Source: Marinomonas aquiplantarum
Lineage (GTDB): Bacteria > Pseudomonadota > Gammaproteobacteria > Pseudomonadales > Marinomonadaceae
Length of the DNA: 64,000 nucleotides
Direction: 5' to 3'
Assembly: GCF_003314975.1 (NCBI RefSeq)
Contig: NZ_QNRF01000001.1
Coordinates: forward strand, 186,001-250,000
Under the pieces are notes generated by a model, which worked only from the letters and a program-made list of their open reading frames with translations, ran no database searches and was not told the DNA's origin. Within the stretch, counting starts at the first letter, position 1, and every line of letters starts with the position of its first letter. This document shows, in pieces, positions 50,805 through 61,323 of this stretch. A program made the position numbers and the translations under genes.

Positions 50805-52166
50805 ATGGCTACAGAAACCCCAACCCTGGAATCCTTGCAAGCGTCTCTCGATGCTCAGCAAGCGATTTTTAACATGCACCAAGCTATGAACGTAGAAGTT
50901 TTCTACTGGTGGTGTACCGCTATCATGGTGATGATTCACGCAGGCTTCCTAGCCTACGAAATGGGGGCATCACGTAGTAAGAACGCCCTCGCCGCAGGGG
51001 TGAAAAACATTCTTGCGCTGGCCGTTATCATCCCCACTTTCTACCTGTTCGGCTGGTGGATCTACAATGCTTTCCCTGGTGGTTTGATGCCAGTAGAAGC
51101 CTCTTCTGCTTTGCCTTGGTCACAAAGTATGGGTCCTGATGTACAAGACATGGGCACAGGTATTTTCTGGGCTGCATTCGCATTGTTCGGTGCGACCACA
51201 GGTTCGATCATGTCTGGTGCGGTTATCGAGCGTATTCGTGTCAGCGCTTTCCTTATCCTGACAGTTATTTTGGGTAGCGGCGTGTGGATTCTTGCTGGTG
51301 CTTGGGGCTGGCACCCAGACGGCTGGATGCTAACAGAAATGGGTTACCATGACGTAGGCGCATCTGGTGTGGTTCACGCTATTGCTGGTTTCTTCACTTT
51401 GGGTGTACTAATCAACTTAGGGCCTCGTGTGGGCAAGTTCATCAATGGCGTTCCGCAGCAAATTCGTGCTCACAACCTACCTATGACCTTAATTGGTTTG
51501 ATGATGATCATCTTCGGTTTCTTCGGTTTCCTCGGCGGTTGTATCATCTTTAACGGTGGTGACACTGGCTGGACAACTATCTACAACAACCCAACAAACC
51601 TTTCTGCTTTCGCTTTCAACACGCTAATGGGCTTTGCCGGTGGTGTAATCGGTTGTTACATCGCGACTCGCGACCCTTTCTGGACAATGTCTGGTGGTCT
51701 AGTGGGTATCATTTCCATCGCCGCAGGTCTTGATCTATACGATCCAGGTTTGGCCTTCATCATCGCGACTTGCGTAAGCTTCATTGCGGTTGGTGCTGCG
51801 AAACTGCTTGAGAAAAAAGGCATTGACGATGCTGTTGGCGCGGTGGCCGTTCACGGTGTAACCGGTGTGGTAGCGGTTATTCTAGTTGGTGTTTTCGCAG
51901 GTGGTACACCAAACGTAGGTGGCAACCCAGCAATCAGCCTTTACGGTCAAACGGTTTGTGCCATCGTCATGGCGGTTCTTGGTTTTGTGCCTGGCTACGC
52001 TGTTTCTTACTTATTGAAGAAATTCAACATGCTACGCGTACCAGAAAACGTGGAAGTATTGGGTCTAGACGAGGTCGAAATCTTGGCTCACCCTTACCCA
52101 GAAACCGTACCAGCTAAAAGCGGTACAACAACGAATGTCGGCGATCTAGAAGCGAAAGGAGCTTAA
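50805..52166 (+). CDS. Amt-family transporter linked to eutBC
   Basis: A 453-residue ammonium transporter-family protein with about 11 TM segments. The paired pore histidines are visible in SGVVHAIAGF and VAVHGVTG; FGATTGSIMSGAVIERIRVSAF and FFGFLGGCIIFNGG are Amt signatures. It follows eutC by 80 bases in the same direction. Either it handles the ammonia released by the lyase or it is a paralogue that moves an amine such as ethanolamine. No classical ethanolamine permease gene is seen nearby. Confidence 0.85.
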   Translation: MATETPTLESLQASLDAQQAIFNMHQAMNVEVFYWWCTAIMVMIHAGFLAYEMGASRSKNALAAGVKNILALAVIIPTFYLFGWWIYNAFPGGLMPVEASSALPWSQSMGPDVQDMGTGIFWAAFALFGATTGSIMSGAVIERIRVSAFLILTVILGSGVWILAGAWGWHPDGWMLTEMGYHDVGASGVVHAIAGFFTLGVLINLGPRVGKFINGVPQQIRAHNLPMTLIGLMMIIFGFFGFLGGCIIFNGGDTGWTTIYNNPTNLSAFAFNTLMGFAGGVIGCYIATRDPFWTMSGGLVGIISIAAGLDLYDPGLAFIIATCVSFIAVGAAKLLEKKGIDDAVGAVAVHGVTGVVAVILVGVFAGGTPNVGGNPAISLYGQTVCAIVMAVLGFVPGYAVSYLLKKFNMLRVPENVEVLGLDEVEILAHPYPETVPAKSGTTTNVGDLEAKGA

Positions 52167-52168
52167 TT

Positions 52169-52333
52169 ATGGGAACCTCTATTACATCTTGGGAAAATGT
52201 CTCAGCGTATTTTACCTTTGCTGATAATCCACTTGCCCTGATGCTATTCAGCCTAGGTGTGGCAGGCATCGTGGTAGGTCTGATTCGCTTTATTATGAAG
52301 CACGAAGCGGAAGCATTTGATAATCACAAGTAA
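52169..52333 (+). CDS. 54-residue single-TM membrane protein following the Amt-like gene
   Basis: A short gene from ATG 52169, 2 bases after the Amt-like stop, with AAAGGAG upstream. The product starts MGTSITSWENVSAYF, has one TM helix (about 24-43, ALMLFSLGVAGIVVGLIRFI) and a short charged tail ending in DNHK. Tight spacing suggests a functional partner, perhaps a small subunit of the transporter. No family recognised. Confidence 0.7.
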   Translation: MGTSITSWENVSAYFTFADNPLALMLFSLGVAGIVVGLIRFIMKHEAEAFDNHK

Positions 52334-52416
52334 GCAAAACACGTTCAATAAATGACGTTAACAAGTCGGCGTTGATATGAGCCAATAATACCTGACTCAT
52401 TATTAAGCCGATAACA

Positions 52417-52455
52417 AAAAAGGCCTGATATTCCATCGAATATCAGGCCTTTTCG
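52417..52455. terminator. bidirectional terminator between the eut cluster and purL
   Basis: Perfect 14-bp stem AAGGCCTGATATTC / GAATATCAGGCCTT with a 4-base loop and A/T runs on both sides, between convergent units. Confidence 0.88.
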
Positions 52456-52472
52456 TTTAAGCCATTAGCGGC

Positions 52473-55400
52473 TTAGCCTAACCATTTACGACCGTTTTGG
52501 AACAAACGCAGCCAAGGTGCTTGCTCTTCCCAGTCAGTTGGGTGCCAGCTATGCTGAACCGTACGATAAACACGCTCTGGGTGAGGCATCATAATGGTCA
52601 CACGACCATCTTCAGACGTTAATCCAGTGATACCTTGTGCAGAGCCGTTCGGATTGAACGGATAACGCTCCGTCGCTTGACCATAGTTATCTACGTATTG
52701 CAGTGCCACTTGTTGATTGGCTTGCAGCAGCGCTTGATGTGCTCCATCACGGTATTCTGTTTGACCTTCACCGTGTGCCACAGCGATTGGCAAACGAGAA
52801 CCTTCCATACCTGCCAACAAAATGGAGTTGGATTTTTGCACTTCCACTTGCACCAAACGCGCTTCAAATTGCGCTGATTGGTTACGGACAAATTTCGGCC
52901 AATTTTGCGCGCCCGGAATCAGTTCGTGTAAGTTAGACAACATCTGACAACCGTTACATACCCCTAAACTGAAGGTATCTTGGCGATTAAAGAAAGCTTC
53001 AAACTGGTCGCGAGCACGAGCATTGAAAAGAATGGACTTCGCCCAACCTTCACCCGCACCCAGCACGTCACCGTACGAGAAGCCACCACAAGCAACCAAG
53101 CCATGGAATTCGGCTAAATCAATTCGACCTGACAACACATCACTCATGTGAACATCAACAGGGATAAAGCCGGATTTATGGAAAGCCGCCGCCATTTCTA
53201 CTTGACCGTTGACACCTTGTTCACGCAACACGGCCATACGAGGCTTCACGCCTGTGGCAATGAAAGGCGCCGCAATGTCTTCGTTGTGTTCAAAGGTCAC
53301 CTTCGCAGACAAACCAGGGTCTTTAGCATCCAACAGATTGTCGAACTCTTGTTGTGCTAATTCTGGGTTATCACGCATCGCCTGAATACGATAACTGGTT
53401 TCTGACCAGACTCGTTGCCAGTTAATACGAGTTTCTTCTAACAATGTTTCGCCAGCCAAACGCACACGAATTTGATCATCGCCCGATAGCGTGGCAATCG
53501 GTGCAACCGCAACGCCTGCTTTGGTATAAGCCGCCACAACTGCATCAACATCCGCTTGATTGACTTGAACCACTGCACCCAACTCTTCATTGAATAAAGC
53601 TGGCGCGACTTGCTCTGCAGAGTTAACCACGGCATCTAAATCAATGTTTAGTCCTAAATGGCTAGCAAAAGACATTTCCGTCAAGGTTGCGAACACACCA
53701 CCGTCAGAACGGTCATGGTAAGCCAACAATTTACCTTCTGCGTTTAACGCTTGAGTGGTGTCGAAGAAGCCAGCCAATGCAGCAGCATCATCCACATCTG
53801 GAGCCTGTTGACCTAACTTGTTGTATACCTGAGCAATAACAGAACCACCTAGGCGATTTTTACCGGCACCTAAGTCAATCAATAAAAGCTGTGTGTCGGC
53901 TTTATTTTGCAATTCTGGCGTTAAGGTTTTACGAGCATCGGCAACCGGCGCAAACGCCGAAATCACCAAAGACAATGGCGACGTGACGGCTTTTTCTTGC
54001 TCACCTTCCTTCCAAACTGTTTTCATCGACATGGAATCTTTACCCACTGGGATTGCAATATCCAATGCAGGACACAGTTCCATACCAACGGCTTTAACCG
54101 TTTGATAAAGTTTTTCGTCTTCCCCTTCATGACCTGCTGCGGCCATCCAGTTTGCTGACAACTTGATCTGGTTACGCTGAGTAATCTGCGCCGCCGCTAA
54201 GTTAGTCAAAGCTTCACCAACCGCCATACGACCAGACGCTGGCGCATCCAATAGAGCAACAGGTGTACGCTCACCCATGGTCATGGCTTCACCTGTGTAG
54301 CTGTCTAGAGAAGACGTAGTGACTGCCACATCGGCGACTGGCACTTGCCAAGGACCGACCATTTGATCACGCGCCACCATACCCGTAATGGTACGATCAC
54401 CAATGGTAATCAGGAAGTTTTTACTCGCCACTGTCGGCAAACTCAATACACGCTTCGCCGCATCCGCTAAATCCACGCCCATTGCAGTGAAGTCATCACC
54501 CGCAATGACGGCTTTGGTAGCTTCACGATGCATCTTCGGCGGCTTGCCAAACAGCACAGACATTGGAAGATCTACAGGTTTGTTACCAAAATGGCCATCT
54601 TCTACCTGCAAATGCATTTCTTCTTTGGCTTCACCCACAATGGCAAACGGACAACGCTCACGCTCACAGATCTCACGGAACTCATCCACTCGATCCGCTG
54701 ATACTGCCATGACGTAACGTTCTTGTGACTCGTTACACCAGATCTCCAAAGGCGACATACCAGGCTCATCATTTAAGACCTTACGAAGGTCAAACGTACC
54801 GCCGCGTTCACCGTCTTTGACTAGTTCAGGCAAGGCATTTGATAGACCGCCCGCACCCACATCATGAATAAAGCTGATTGGGTTCTTATCCCCTAGTTGC
54901 CAGCAACGGTCGATCACTTCCTGACAACGACGTTCCATTTCCGGGTTACCACGCTGTACGGAAGCAAAGTCCAAGTCTTCGTTACCATCAGACGAGGCCA
55001 TAGAAGACGCGGCACCGCCCCCTAGACCAATCAACATCGCTGGTCCACCAAGCACGATAAGCTTAGCGCCTACCTTGATTTCATCTTTTTCGACGTGTTC
55101 ACGGCGAATGTTACCAAGACCACCAGCCAACATGATTGGCTTGTGATAACCACGTACTTCTTCTTGTGAAGCACCTTGAATTTTTTGTTCGTAAGTTCGG
55201 AAATAACCCAATAGGTTTGGACGCCCGAATTCATTGTTAAACGCCGCGCCACCAATTGGACCTTCGATCATAATATCCAATGGCGTGACGATACGGGCAG
55301 GTTTGCCGTAATGGCTTTCCCATGGTTGCTCGTAACCTGGAATTTTAAGATCAGATACGGTGTAACCGCTCAACCCAGCTTTGGGTTTTGAGCCAATACC

Positions 55401-56372
55401 CGTCGCCCCTTCATCACGAATTTCACCACCAGAACCGGTTGCAGCACCAGAGAAGGGTGAGATCGCCGTTGGGTGGTTATGAGTTTCCACTTTCATCAAG
55501 ATATCGATGTTTTCTTGACTGAAACCGTATTCACGAGAATCTGGAGAAGGGAAGAAACGACCCGCATGATGACCTTCCATCACCGCGGCATTGTCTTTAT
55601 AAGCAGACAAGGTGCCATGAGGATTATGTTCATGGGTGTTTTTAATCATCTTAAACAAAGAGCGCTCTTGCTCTTCGCCATCAATGGTCCAAGACGCATT
55701 GAAAATTTTATGACGACAATGTTCTGAGTTTGCTTGGGCAAACATCATCAATTCAACATCGATTGGGTTACGCCCCAAAGCGACAAATGATTCAACCAAA
55801 TAATCAATTTCGTCGTCAGCTAATGCCAGGCCTAAGCTTTGGTTTGCCTCAACCAAAGCGGCACGACCACCACCTAACACATCAACACTGGTCATTGGAG
55901 CCGGTTCTGCATGTGAGAACATTTGCGCAGCGTCGCTCAATGCCGGGAGCACGCTTTCTGTCATACGGTCATGCAACATAGCCGATAACAAGTCCAACTC
56001 TTCTAACGTCAGCGGTTGGCTACTGTGAATAAAATATTCAACACCACGCTCAACACGAGACACAGCGGCCAAACCACAGTTATGAAGAATATCCGTTGCT
56101 TTAGAAGACCAAGGAGAGATAGTGCCCAAACGAGGGACAACTAAAACGCTCTGATCAGACGATTGAATGTCTGCCGATTTAGGGCCGTATTCAAGTGCTC
56201 GTTGTAAAACAACCTCTTGTTCAGACGTAAGAGACTGATCATCAGCCAGTTCAACAAAATGAATAAACTGAGCATCAACGTCGGTAACAGACGGAACAGA
56301 TGCAGTCATATTCGCTAATAACTTTGCCTTACGAAACGCTGATAGCGCTGCGGAACCATGCAGGGTTAGCAT
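52473..56372 (-). CDS. purL: phosphoribosylformylglycinamidine synthase
   Basis: A 1299-residue large-type FGAM synthase of purine synthesis (FGAR + Gln + ATP to FGAM). Domains in order: N-terminal PurS-like domain (to about 150), linker, two AIRS-type ATPase halves ([53 protein letters not shown]), and a C-terminal glutamine amidotransferase ([14 protein letters not shown] with catalytic Cys; HGEGQTEY and MPHPERVYR). Full length compared with E. coli (1295). Single gene. Confidence 0.97.
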   Translation of the reverse strand: MLTLHGSAALSAFRKAKLLANMTASVPSVTDVDAQFIHFVELADDQSLTSEQEVVLQRALEYGPKSADIQSSDQSVLVVPRLGTISPWSSKATDILHNCGLAAVSRVERGVEYFIHSSQPLTLEELDLLSAMLHDRMTESVLPALSDAAQMFSHAEPAPMTSVDVLGGGRAALVEANQSLGLALADDEIDYLVESFVALGRNPIDVELMMFAQANSEHCRHKIFNASWTIDGEEQERSLFKMIKNTHEHNPHGTLSAYKDNAAVMEGHHAGRFFPSPDSREYGFSQENIDILMKVETHNHPTAISPFSGAATGSGGEIRDEGATGIGSKPKAGLSGYTVSDLKIPGYEQPWESHYGKPARIVTPLDIMIEGPIGGAAFNNEFGRPNLLGYFRTYEQKIQGASQEEVRGYHKPIMLAGGLGNIRREHVEKDEIKVGAKLIVLGGPAMLIGLGGGAASSMASSDGNEDLDFASVQRGNPEMERRCQEVIDRCWQLGDKNPISFIHDVGAGGLSNALPELVKDGERGGTFDLRKVLNDEPGMSPLEIWCNESQERYVMAVSADRVDEFREICERERCPFAIVGEAKEEMHLQVEDGHFGNKPVDLPMSVLFGKPPKMHREATKAVIAGDDFTAMGVDLADAAKRVLSLPTVASKNFLITIGDRTITGMVARDQMVGPWQVPVADVAVTTSSLDSYTGEAMTMGERTPVALLDAPASGRMAVGEALTNLAAAQITQRNQIKLSANWMAAAGHEGEDEKLYQTVKAVGMELCPALDIAIPVGKDSMSMKTVWKEGEQEKAVTSPLSLVISAFAPVADARKTLTPELQNKADTQLLLIDLGAGKNRLGGSVIAQVYNKLGQQAPDVDDAAALAGFFDTTQALNAEGKLLAYHDRSDGGVFATLTEMSFASHLGLNIDLDAVVNSAEQVAPALFNEELGAVVQVNQADVDAVVAAYTKAGVAVAPIATLSGDDQIRVRLAGETLLEETRINWQRVWSETSYRIQAMRDNPELAQQEFDNLLDAKDPGLSAKVTFEHNEDIAAPFIATGVKPRMAVLREQGVNGQVEMAAAFHKSGFIPVDVHMSDVLSGRIDLAEFHGLVACGGFSYGDVLGAGEGWAKSILFNARARDQFEAFFNRQDTFSLGVCNGCQMLSNLHELIPGAQNWPKFVRNQSAQFEARLVQVEVQKSNSILLAGMEGSRLPIAVAHGEGQTEYRDGAHQALLQANQQVALQYVDNYGQATERYPFNPNGSAQGITGLTSEDGRVTIMMPHPERVYRTVQHSWHPTDWEEQAPWLRLFQNGRKWLG

Positions 56373-56486
56373 GTTGGTTATTGCCTCATTTGTAGTTTTG
56401 GGGGAAATGGTGCGGGTATTTTAAATCAATGAGGCAAATAGAGGCCAGCAGAGTCTGACTTTTCTGCAAAAAAAGGGGCAAATTAA

Positions 56487-56981
56487 TTAGGAAATAGGAG
56501 GATTTGACAAGTCTTTGAGCTTTTTCTTTTGTGCCCGACGATACTGAAAAAATCGCGTCAGCTGTTCCGACGCCACTTCGGCCAACACCCCACCCTCAGC
56601 AGTCACAGAGTGATTCAAAAAAGGCGCATCAAAAAACCGCCCTTGGCTCTCCACAACGCCACTTTTGGGCTCTGTTGCCGCATACACAACACGCCCTATA
56701 CGAGCATGAATAATGGCCCCAGCACACATGGAACAAGGCTCAAGTGTGACATAAAGAGTGGCATCTGGAAGGCGATAATTGCCTACGCTCTGACAAGCAT
56801 CTCGAATCGCTTGAATTTCAGCATGAGCCGTCGGATCGCATTTCGAAATAGGCGAATTATAGCCTTCTCCGATCACCTTGCCATTTTGCACAATAATGGC
56901 ACCAACTGGAATTTCGCTTTCGCCTGCGGCCTTTTCTGCTTGCTTAAGCGCCAACGCCATCCAGTCTTCTTCTGTCATCAT
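56487..56981 (-). CDS. tadA: tRNA-specific adenosine deaminase
   Basis: A 164-residue zinc deaminase making inosine-34 in tRNA-Arg(ACG). Catalytic HAEIQAI (His and Glu) and PCSMCAGAIIHARIGRVVYAA zinc ligands are intact; VGAIIVQNGKVIGEGYN at the N-terminus. Start ATG 56981 or 56978. Confidence 0.95.
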   Translation of the reverse strand: MMTEEDWMALALKQAEKAAGESEIPVGAIIVQNGKVIGEGYNSPISKCDPTAHAEIQAIRDACQSVGNYRLPDATLYVTLEPCSMCAGAIIHARIGRVVYAATEPKSGVVESQGRFFDAPFLNHSVTAEGGVLAEVASEQLTRFFQYRRAQKKKLKDLSNPPIS

Positions 56982-57071
56982 TGATCTACCTCAATTGGTG
57001 CGCATTGCGTTTTACTCATTCTTCACCCAAACTCAATGAAAACCTATAAGTCGTACAAGGAGATAGCTAGA

Positions 57072-57488
57072 ATGCAAACCGTCGCAGATTTAATGGTTAC
57101 TAAGCTGATTACATTGAGAGAGAACGACTCTCTGGCGACCGCCAAAACCATTATGCAGGAAAAAAACATTCGCAACATTCCCATCACCAATGACGAGAAT
57201 GAATGCGTCGGCATGTTAACTCAACGGGAATACTTGCGTCATGCCTTCCACCTTGTCAGCCAATTTGGCACTCAACAACTGTCCAAAAAAGAACAACAAA
57301 CACCTATTTCCAACGCCATGAACAAGGACATCTTGACCATCAGCCCAGACATGGCTCTCGACACAGCGGCCGAATTCTTTATTGACAATAAGTATGGCTG
57401 TTTACCAGTGCTAGAAGACGACAAACTAGTGGGTATTTTAACCCCAGTCGACTTTGTCAAACTGGCTCATAAAATGCTAAACAGCTAA
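57072..57488 (+). CDS. two-CBS-domain protein
   Basis: A 138-residue cytosolic protein made only of a CBS pair: TVADLMVTKLITLRENDSLATAKTIM...IRNIPI with a second unit at NAMNKDILTISPDMALDTAAEFF...YGCLPVLEDDKLVGILTP. Such proteins sense adenine nucleotides. ATG 57072 follows AAGGAG; the frame opens 12 codons earlier. It is convergent with the cold-shock gene, overlapping by four bases. Confidence 0.9.
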   Translation: MQTVADLMVTKLITLRENDSLATAKTIMQEKNIRNIPITNDENECVGMLTQREYLRHAFHLVSQFGTQQLSKKEQQTPISNAMNKDILTISPDMALDTAAEFFIDNKYGCLPVLEDDKLVGILTPVDFVKLAHKMLNS

Positions 57489-57745
57489 TGGCCCACAGCC
57501 TGCTCATTAATGTCTTTTTGAGTGGGTTGAGTCACACTATTTTCCACTTGAACGTCCATCGCTTGTAAACCGAAATCTGTTTTCGTTAATACAAAGCTCA
57601 CACTTTGCCCCTTCTTAAGGGTTTTATGTCCAGTGCAAGAAATGGATTTATAATGTACAAACACGTCGGTATCCGCTTCTCGTTTAATAAAGCCGATGCC
57701 CTTCGCATCATTAAACCACTTAACACTTCCCGTCAGTCGTTGCAT
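57485..57745 (-). CDS. cold-shock-domain protein
   Basis: An 86-residue protein: CSD with RNP1 (KGIGFIKR) and RNP2 (VFVHYKSI), GSVKWFNDAKG at the N-terminus. The C-terminal 18 residues extend past the usual CspA end. It binds single-stranded nucleic acid. Not among the most conserved CspA types (IGFI instead of YGFI). Confidence 0.92.
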   Translation of the reverse strand: MQRLTGSVKWFNDAKGIGFIKREADTDVFVHYKSISCTGHKTLKKGQSVSFVLTKTDFGLQAMDVQVENSVTQPTQKDINEQAVGH

Positions 57746-57818
57746 TTAGATCGCCTCTTTTTTTATTTTTATTAAAGTAAGCGCGAAGTCAGGACACCAG
57801 CCCTGACCTCTCATTTTT

Positions 57819-60602
57819 TTATAGTGATTCTATGCTGGCTTTTTGATCTTCTAACTTACTGACCGCCAACTTAAGGTCATCACATTTCGCTCTTTCTTTT
57901 GCGACAACCGCTTCAGGTGCCTTCGCCACAAAACTCTCATTCGACAACTTACCTTCAATACGCTGTAGGTCTTTAGATGCCTTATCAATTTCTTTTTGCA
58001 AACGCGCAAGCTCCGCATCTTTATCGATCAGACCTGCCATCGGCACCAAGACTTCCATATCACCCACTAAGGCAGTGGCCGACATCGGCGCTTCGTCACC
58101 AGCATTCAACCAAGTCACTGACTCAAGTTTCGCTAATTTTTGCAAGAAGGTCAGGTTCGCTTCTAAGCGCGCTTTATCCTGCTCAGATCCATTACGGAAT
58201 AGCACGGTTAACGGCTTAGAAGGCGCAATGTCCATTTCGCCACGGATGTTACGAACGCCAAGAATAACCCCTTTAAGCCATTCCACATCCGCTTCGGCTT
58301 GCGCATCTTTTTTCGCATCTTCCGCTTCAGGGTATTGCGCCAACATAATGGTGTCACCTTCAACACCTGCAAGCGGTGCGATGCGCTGCCAGATTTCTTC
58401 CGTTAGGAATGGCATCATTGGGTGCACCAAACGCAAGAAAGATTCCAACACACGAACCAAGGTCCGACGCGTACCAGTCAACTGAGCCCCAGTAGCATTC
58501 TCATCCCATAGTACCGGCTTAGACAATTCCAAGTACCAGTCACAGTATTCGTGCCACATGAACTCATACAAAGCTTGTGCTGCAAGGTCATAGCGATGTG
58601 TTTCAAAGGCACGATTGACCGCGTCTTCGGCATGCTGTAAGCGTGAGATAATCCATTTATCCGCCAGCGACAACTCTACCTCTGCGCCATTTTGTCCACA
58701 ATCTTGTTCTTCTGTGTTCATCAACACATAACGTGTGGCGTTCCAGATTTTGTTACAGAAATTGCGGTAGCCTTCCAAACGATTTAGATCAAACTTGATG
58801 TCACGACCACCGGATGCCAATGAACATAAGGTGAAACGCAAGGCATCTGTACCGTAAGCTTGGATCCCTTCTGGATAAGTCTCACGGGTATTTTTTTCCA
58901 CTTTTTCAGCCAAACGAGGCTGCATCATGCCGTACGTACGTTTTGCCACCAAAGAGTCGATATCGATACCGTTAATCAAATCCAATGGATCAATCACGTT
59001 ACCCTTGGATTTCGACATCTTGTCGCCGCGCTCATCACGAATCAAGCCAGTGATGTAAACAGTTTTGAACGGCACTTTATTGGTGAACTTCAAGGTCATC
59101 ATGATCATTCTGGCCACCCAGAAGAAAATAATGTCAAAGCCGGTTACCAAGACATCAGACTCACTGAAGTCCATAAAGTCTTGTGTTTCTTCCGGCCAAC
59201 CTTGCGTCGCGAAGGTCCATAATGCGGAAGAGAACCAAGTGTCTAGAACATCTTCGTCTTGTGTTAATTCAAGATCGGCTGCCAAACCGTATTTGGCACG
59301 TACACTTACTTCGTCTTTACCAACATATACTTTGCCGTCAGCATCGTACCAAGCTGGGATTTGGTGTCCCCACCACAATTGACGAGAGATACACCAGTCT
59401 TGCAGATCTCGCATCCAAGCGAAGTAGGTGTTTTCCCACTGCTTAGGCACAAATTGAATGTCGCCGTTTTCAACCGCTTCAATGGCAGGTTTGGCTAGAC
59501 TTTCTACTGCCACATACCACTGTTGTGTCAAGTAAGGTTCAATAACCGTATTACCACGTTCACCACGAGGTACTTTTAGCTTGTGGTCTACTACTTTTTC
59601 CAACAAGCCTAAAGCATCAAAATCAGCAACCACAGCTTTACGCGCATCGAAACGATCCATGCCACAGTATTTTTCCGGTGCATTGTCGTTGATGGCGGCG
59701 TCATCATTGAAAATATTGATCAACGGCATGTCATGGCGCTTACCCACTTCATAGTCGTTAAAATCGTGAGCTGGGGTGATTTTCACACACCCTGTACCAA
59801 ATTCTTTGTCTACGTATTCATCGGCGATAATAGGAATACGTCGCCCTACTAGAGGCAAATCTATTTCTTTACCAACCAATGAAGCAAAACGCTCATCATC
59901 AGGCGCGACCGCCACACAAGTATCACCAAACATGGTTTCTGGACGCGTTGTCGCAACCACAATATGATCTTTACCATCAGAGGTTTTAACGCCATCCGCT
60001 AGTGGGTAACGGAAGTACCACATGAAGCCGTTTTCTTCTTCCGAGATGACTTCAAGGTCAGAGATTGCTGTATGTAAAACTGGGTCCCAGTTAACCAGAC
60101 GTTGACCACGGTAAATAATGTCTTCGTCAAACAAACGGACAAACACTTCCTGTACCGCTGCCGACATGCCAGGGTCCATCGTAAAGCGCTCTTTATCCCA
60201 AGCGACAGAGTCACCTAACACACGCATTTGGTCAGAAATGGTGCCGCCAGATTGGCCTTTCCACTCCCAAACCTTGTCTAGAAATTTTGCACGCCCCAAG
60301 TCATGACGAGTGACATTTTGTGCCGCTAATTGACGCTCAACCACCATCTGGGTCGCGATGCCGGCATGGTCACAACCTGGTTGCCATAATGTACGACTGC
60401 CCTTCATACGTTCACGACGAATCATGGCGTCCATCAAGCTATGCTGGAAAGCATGCCCCATATGCAGACTACCCGTGACGTTTGGCGGGGGAATCATGAT
60501 CGAAAAAGGAGTGCCGTTGCCTTGAGGTGAAAAATAGCCACTCTCTTCCCAACGTTTATAAATAGGCTGTTCGATACTTTGAGGTTGGTAAGTTTTTTCC
60601 AT
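57819..60602 (-). CDS. valS: valine-tRNA ligase
   Basis: A 927-residue class I synthetase. HIGH motif as [15 protein letters not shown] near residue 40, KMSKS in [13 protein letters not shown] (about 525), an editing domain ([15 protein letters not shown]), and the C-terminal coiled-coil arm ([26 protein letters not shown]). Full length (E. coli 951). The pepA-holC-valS order of many gammaproteobacteria is changed: a short acidic gene stands in place of holC. Confidence 0.97.
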   Translation of the reverse strand: MEKTYQPQSIEQPIYKRWEESGYFSPQGNGTPFSIMIPPPNVTGSLHMGHAFQHSLMDAMIRRERMKGSRTLWQPGCDHAGIATQMVVERQLAAQNVTRHDLGRAKFLDKVWEWKGQSGGTISDQMRVLGDSVAWDKERFTMDPGMSAAVQEVFVRLFDEDIIYRGQRLVNWDPVLHTAISDLEVISEEENGFMWYFRYPLADGVKTSDGKDHIVVATTRPETMFGDTCVAVAPDDERFASLVGKEIDLPLVGRRIPIIADEYVDKEFGTGCVKITPAHDFNDYEVGKRHDMPLINIFNDDAAINDNAPEKYCGMDRFDARKAVVADFDALGLLEKVVDHKLKVPRGERGNTVIEPYLTQQWYVAVESLAKPAIEAVENGDIQFVPKQWENTYFAWMRDLQDWCISRQLWWGHQIPAWYDADGKVYVGKDEVSVRAKYGLAADLELTQDEDVLDTWFSSALWTFATQGWPEETQDFMDFSESDVLVTGFDIIFFWVARMIMMTLKFTNKVPFKTVYITGLIRDERGDKMSKSKGNVIDPLDLINGIDIDSLVAKRTYGMMQPRLAEKVEKNTRETYPEGIQAYGTDALRFTLCSLASGGRDIKFDLNRLEGYRNFCNKIWNATRYVLMNTEEQDCGQNGAEVELSLADKWIISRLQHAEDAVNRAFETHRYDLAAQALYEFMWHEYCDWYLELSKPVLWDENATGAQLTGTRRTLVRVLESFLRLVHPMMPFLTEEIWQRIAPLAGVEGDTIMLAQYPEAEDAKKDAQAEADVEWLKGVILGVRNIRGEMDIAPSKPLTVLFRNGSEQDKARLEANLTFLQKLAKLESVTWLNAGDEAPMSATALVGDMEVLVPMAGLIDKDAELARLQKEIDKASKDLQRIEGKLSNESFVAKAPEAVVAKERAKCDDLKLAVSKLEDQKASIESL

Positions 60603-60731
60603 TATGGTGTCTTAAAGCTCTTTGTAATGTCGCGGTCAAAATTAATGGGGTGGAATTATACCCTGTCATAGCCAGATAAAGAACTATAGGGTTTGGTTTC
60701 AATAAACATCATACGAAAACAGCGTAATAAC

Positions 60732-61073
60732 TTAGTTTTCGTTTTTCGACTCAGTGGTCTGCATGACCTGAATCACTTCGGCCACCAATTCAGGCAAGCG
60801 CTTCTGCAAGACTGAAGTAATAGCCTGTTCTAATGCTTCTCGTGAGGCGTAATTGGAAACAGCAGCCTCAACCGAAGACTCAACTTGCTCAGTGACATCC
60901 TCTACGGAATGCACAAAATGCTCTTCCTGACTCACGCCATCTTCTTCTGAGTCTGGGTCCGTCACGACATCCATTAGAATAGGTATGTCGTCCTGATTAC
61001 GCAGCGCAGAAATCAACGCTTCTTCATCCGGCTCATGAGTTTCTTCATTTTGATTCGTCGCAAGATCTGACAT
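60732..61073 (-). CDS. acidic protein of unknown function between pepA and valS
   Basis: A 113-residue protein, strongly acidic in the first 75 residues and ending with an amphipathic helix (ASREALEQAITSVLQKRLPELVAEVIQVM). That C-terminal helix resembles DUF2497/PopZ- or DUF2486-like ends, but I cannot assign it. It occupies the usual place of holC but shows no chi-subunit pattern. No membrane segment. Confidence 0.7.
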   Translation of the reverse strand: MSDLATNQNEETHEPDEEALISALRNQDDIPILMDVVTDPDSEEDGVSQEEHFVHSVEDVTEQVESSVEAAVSNYASREALEQAITSVLQKRLPELVAEVIQVMQTTESKNEN

Positions 61074-61251
61074 ATAAAACCAATCGTTGAAATGCTAAAT
61101 GAAATTGTTTGTGACCATATCAAACAGGCCACACAATCTCTCCACTTTCGCATTGAAGACCTCAAAAGTCTAGTCTGCCAAACACACAAACAGCCAATGC
61201 AAACTGCTCATTTGAAAACTAAAATCTTGATTCCTAATAGGTTTATCAAAA

Positions 61252-61281
61252 AAAAGCGGCGATAAAAATATCGCCGCTTTA
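61252..61281 (-). terminator. intrinsic terminator of pepA
   Basis: Stem AAAGCGGCGATA / TATCGCCGCTTT with AAAA loop; on the minus strand T-rich sequence follows. It lies 43 bases beyond the pepA stop. The rest of the gap 61074-61323 shows no gene. Confidence 0.8.
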
Positions 61282-61323
61282 TGATCATTAAAGCCTAGGT
61301 TTTTCTCTAGCAGAGAAAGTCGC

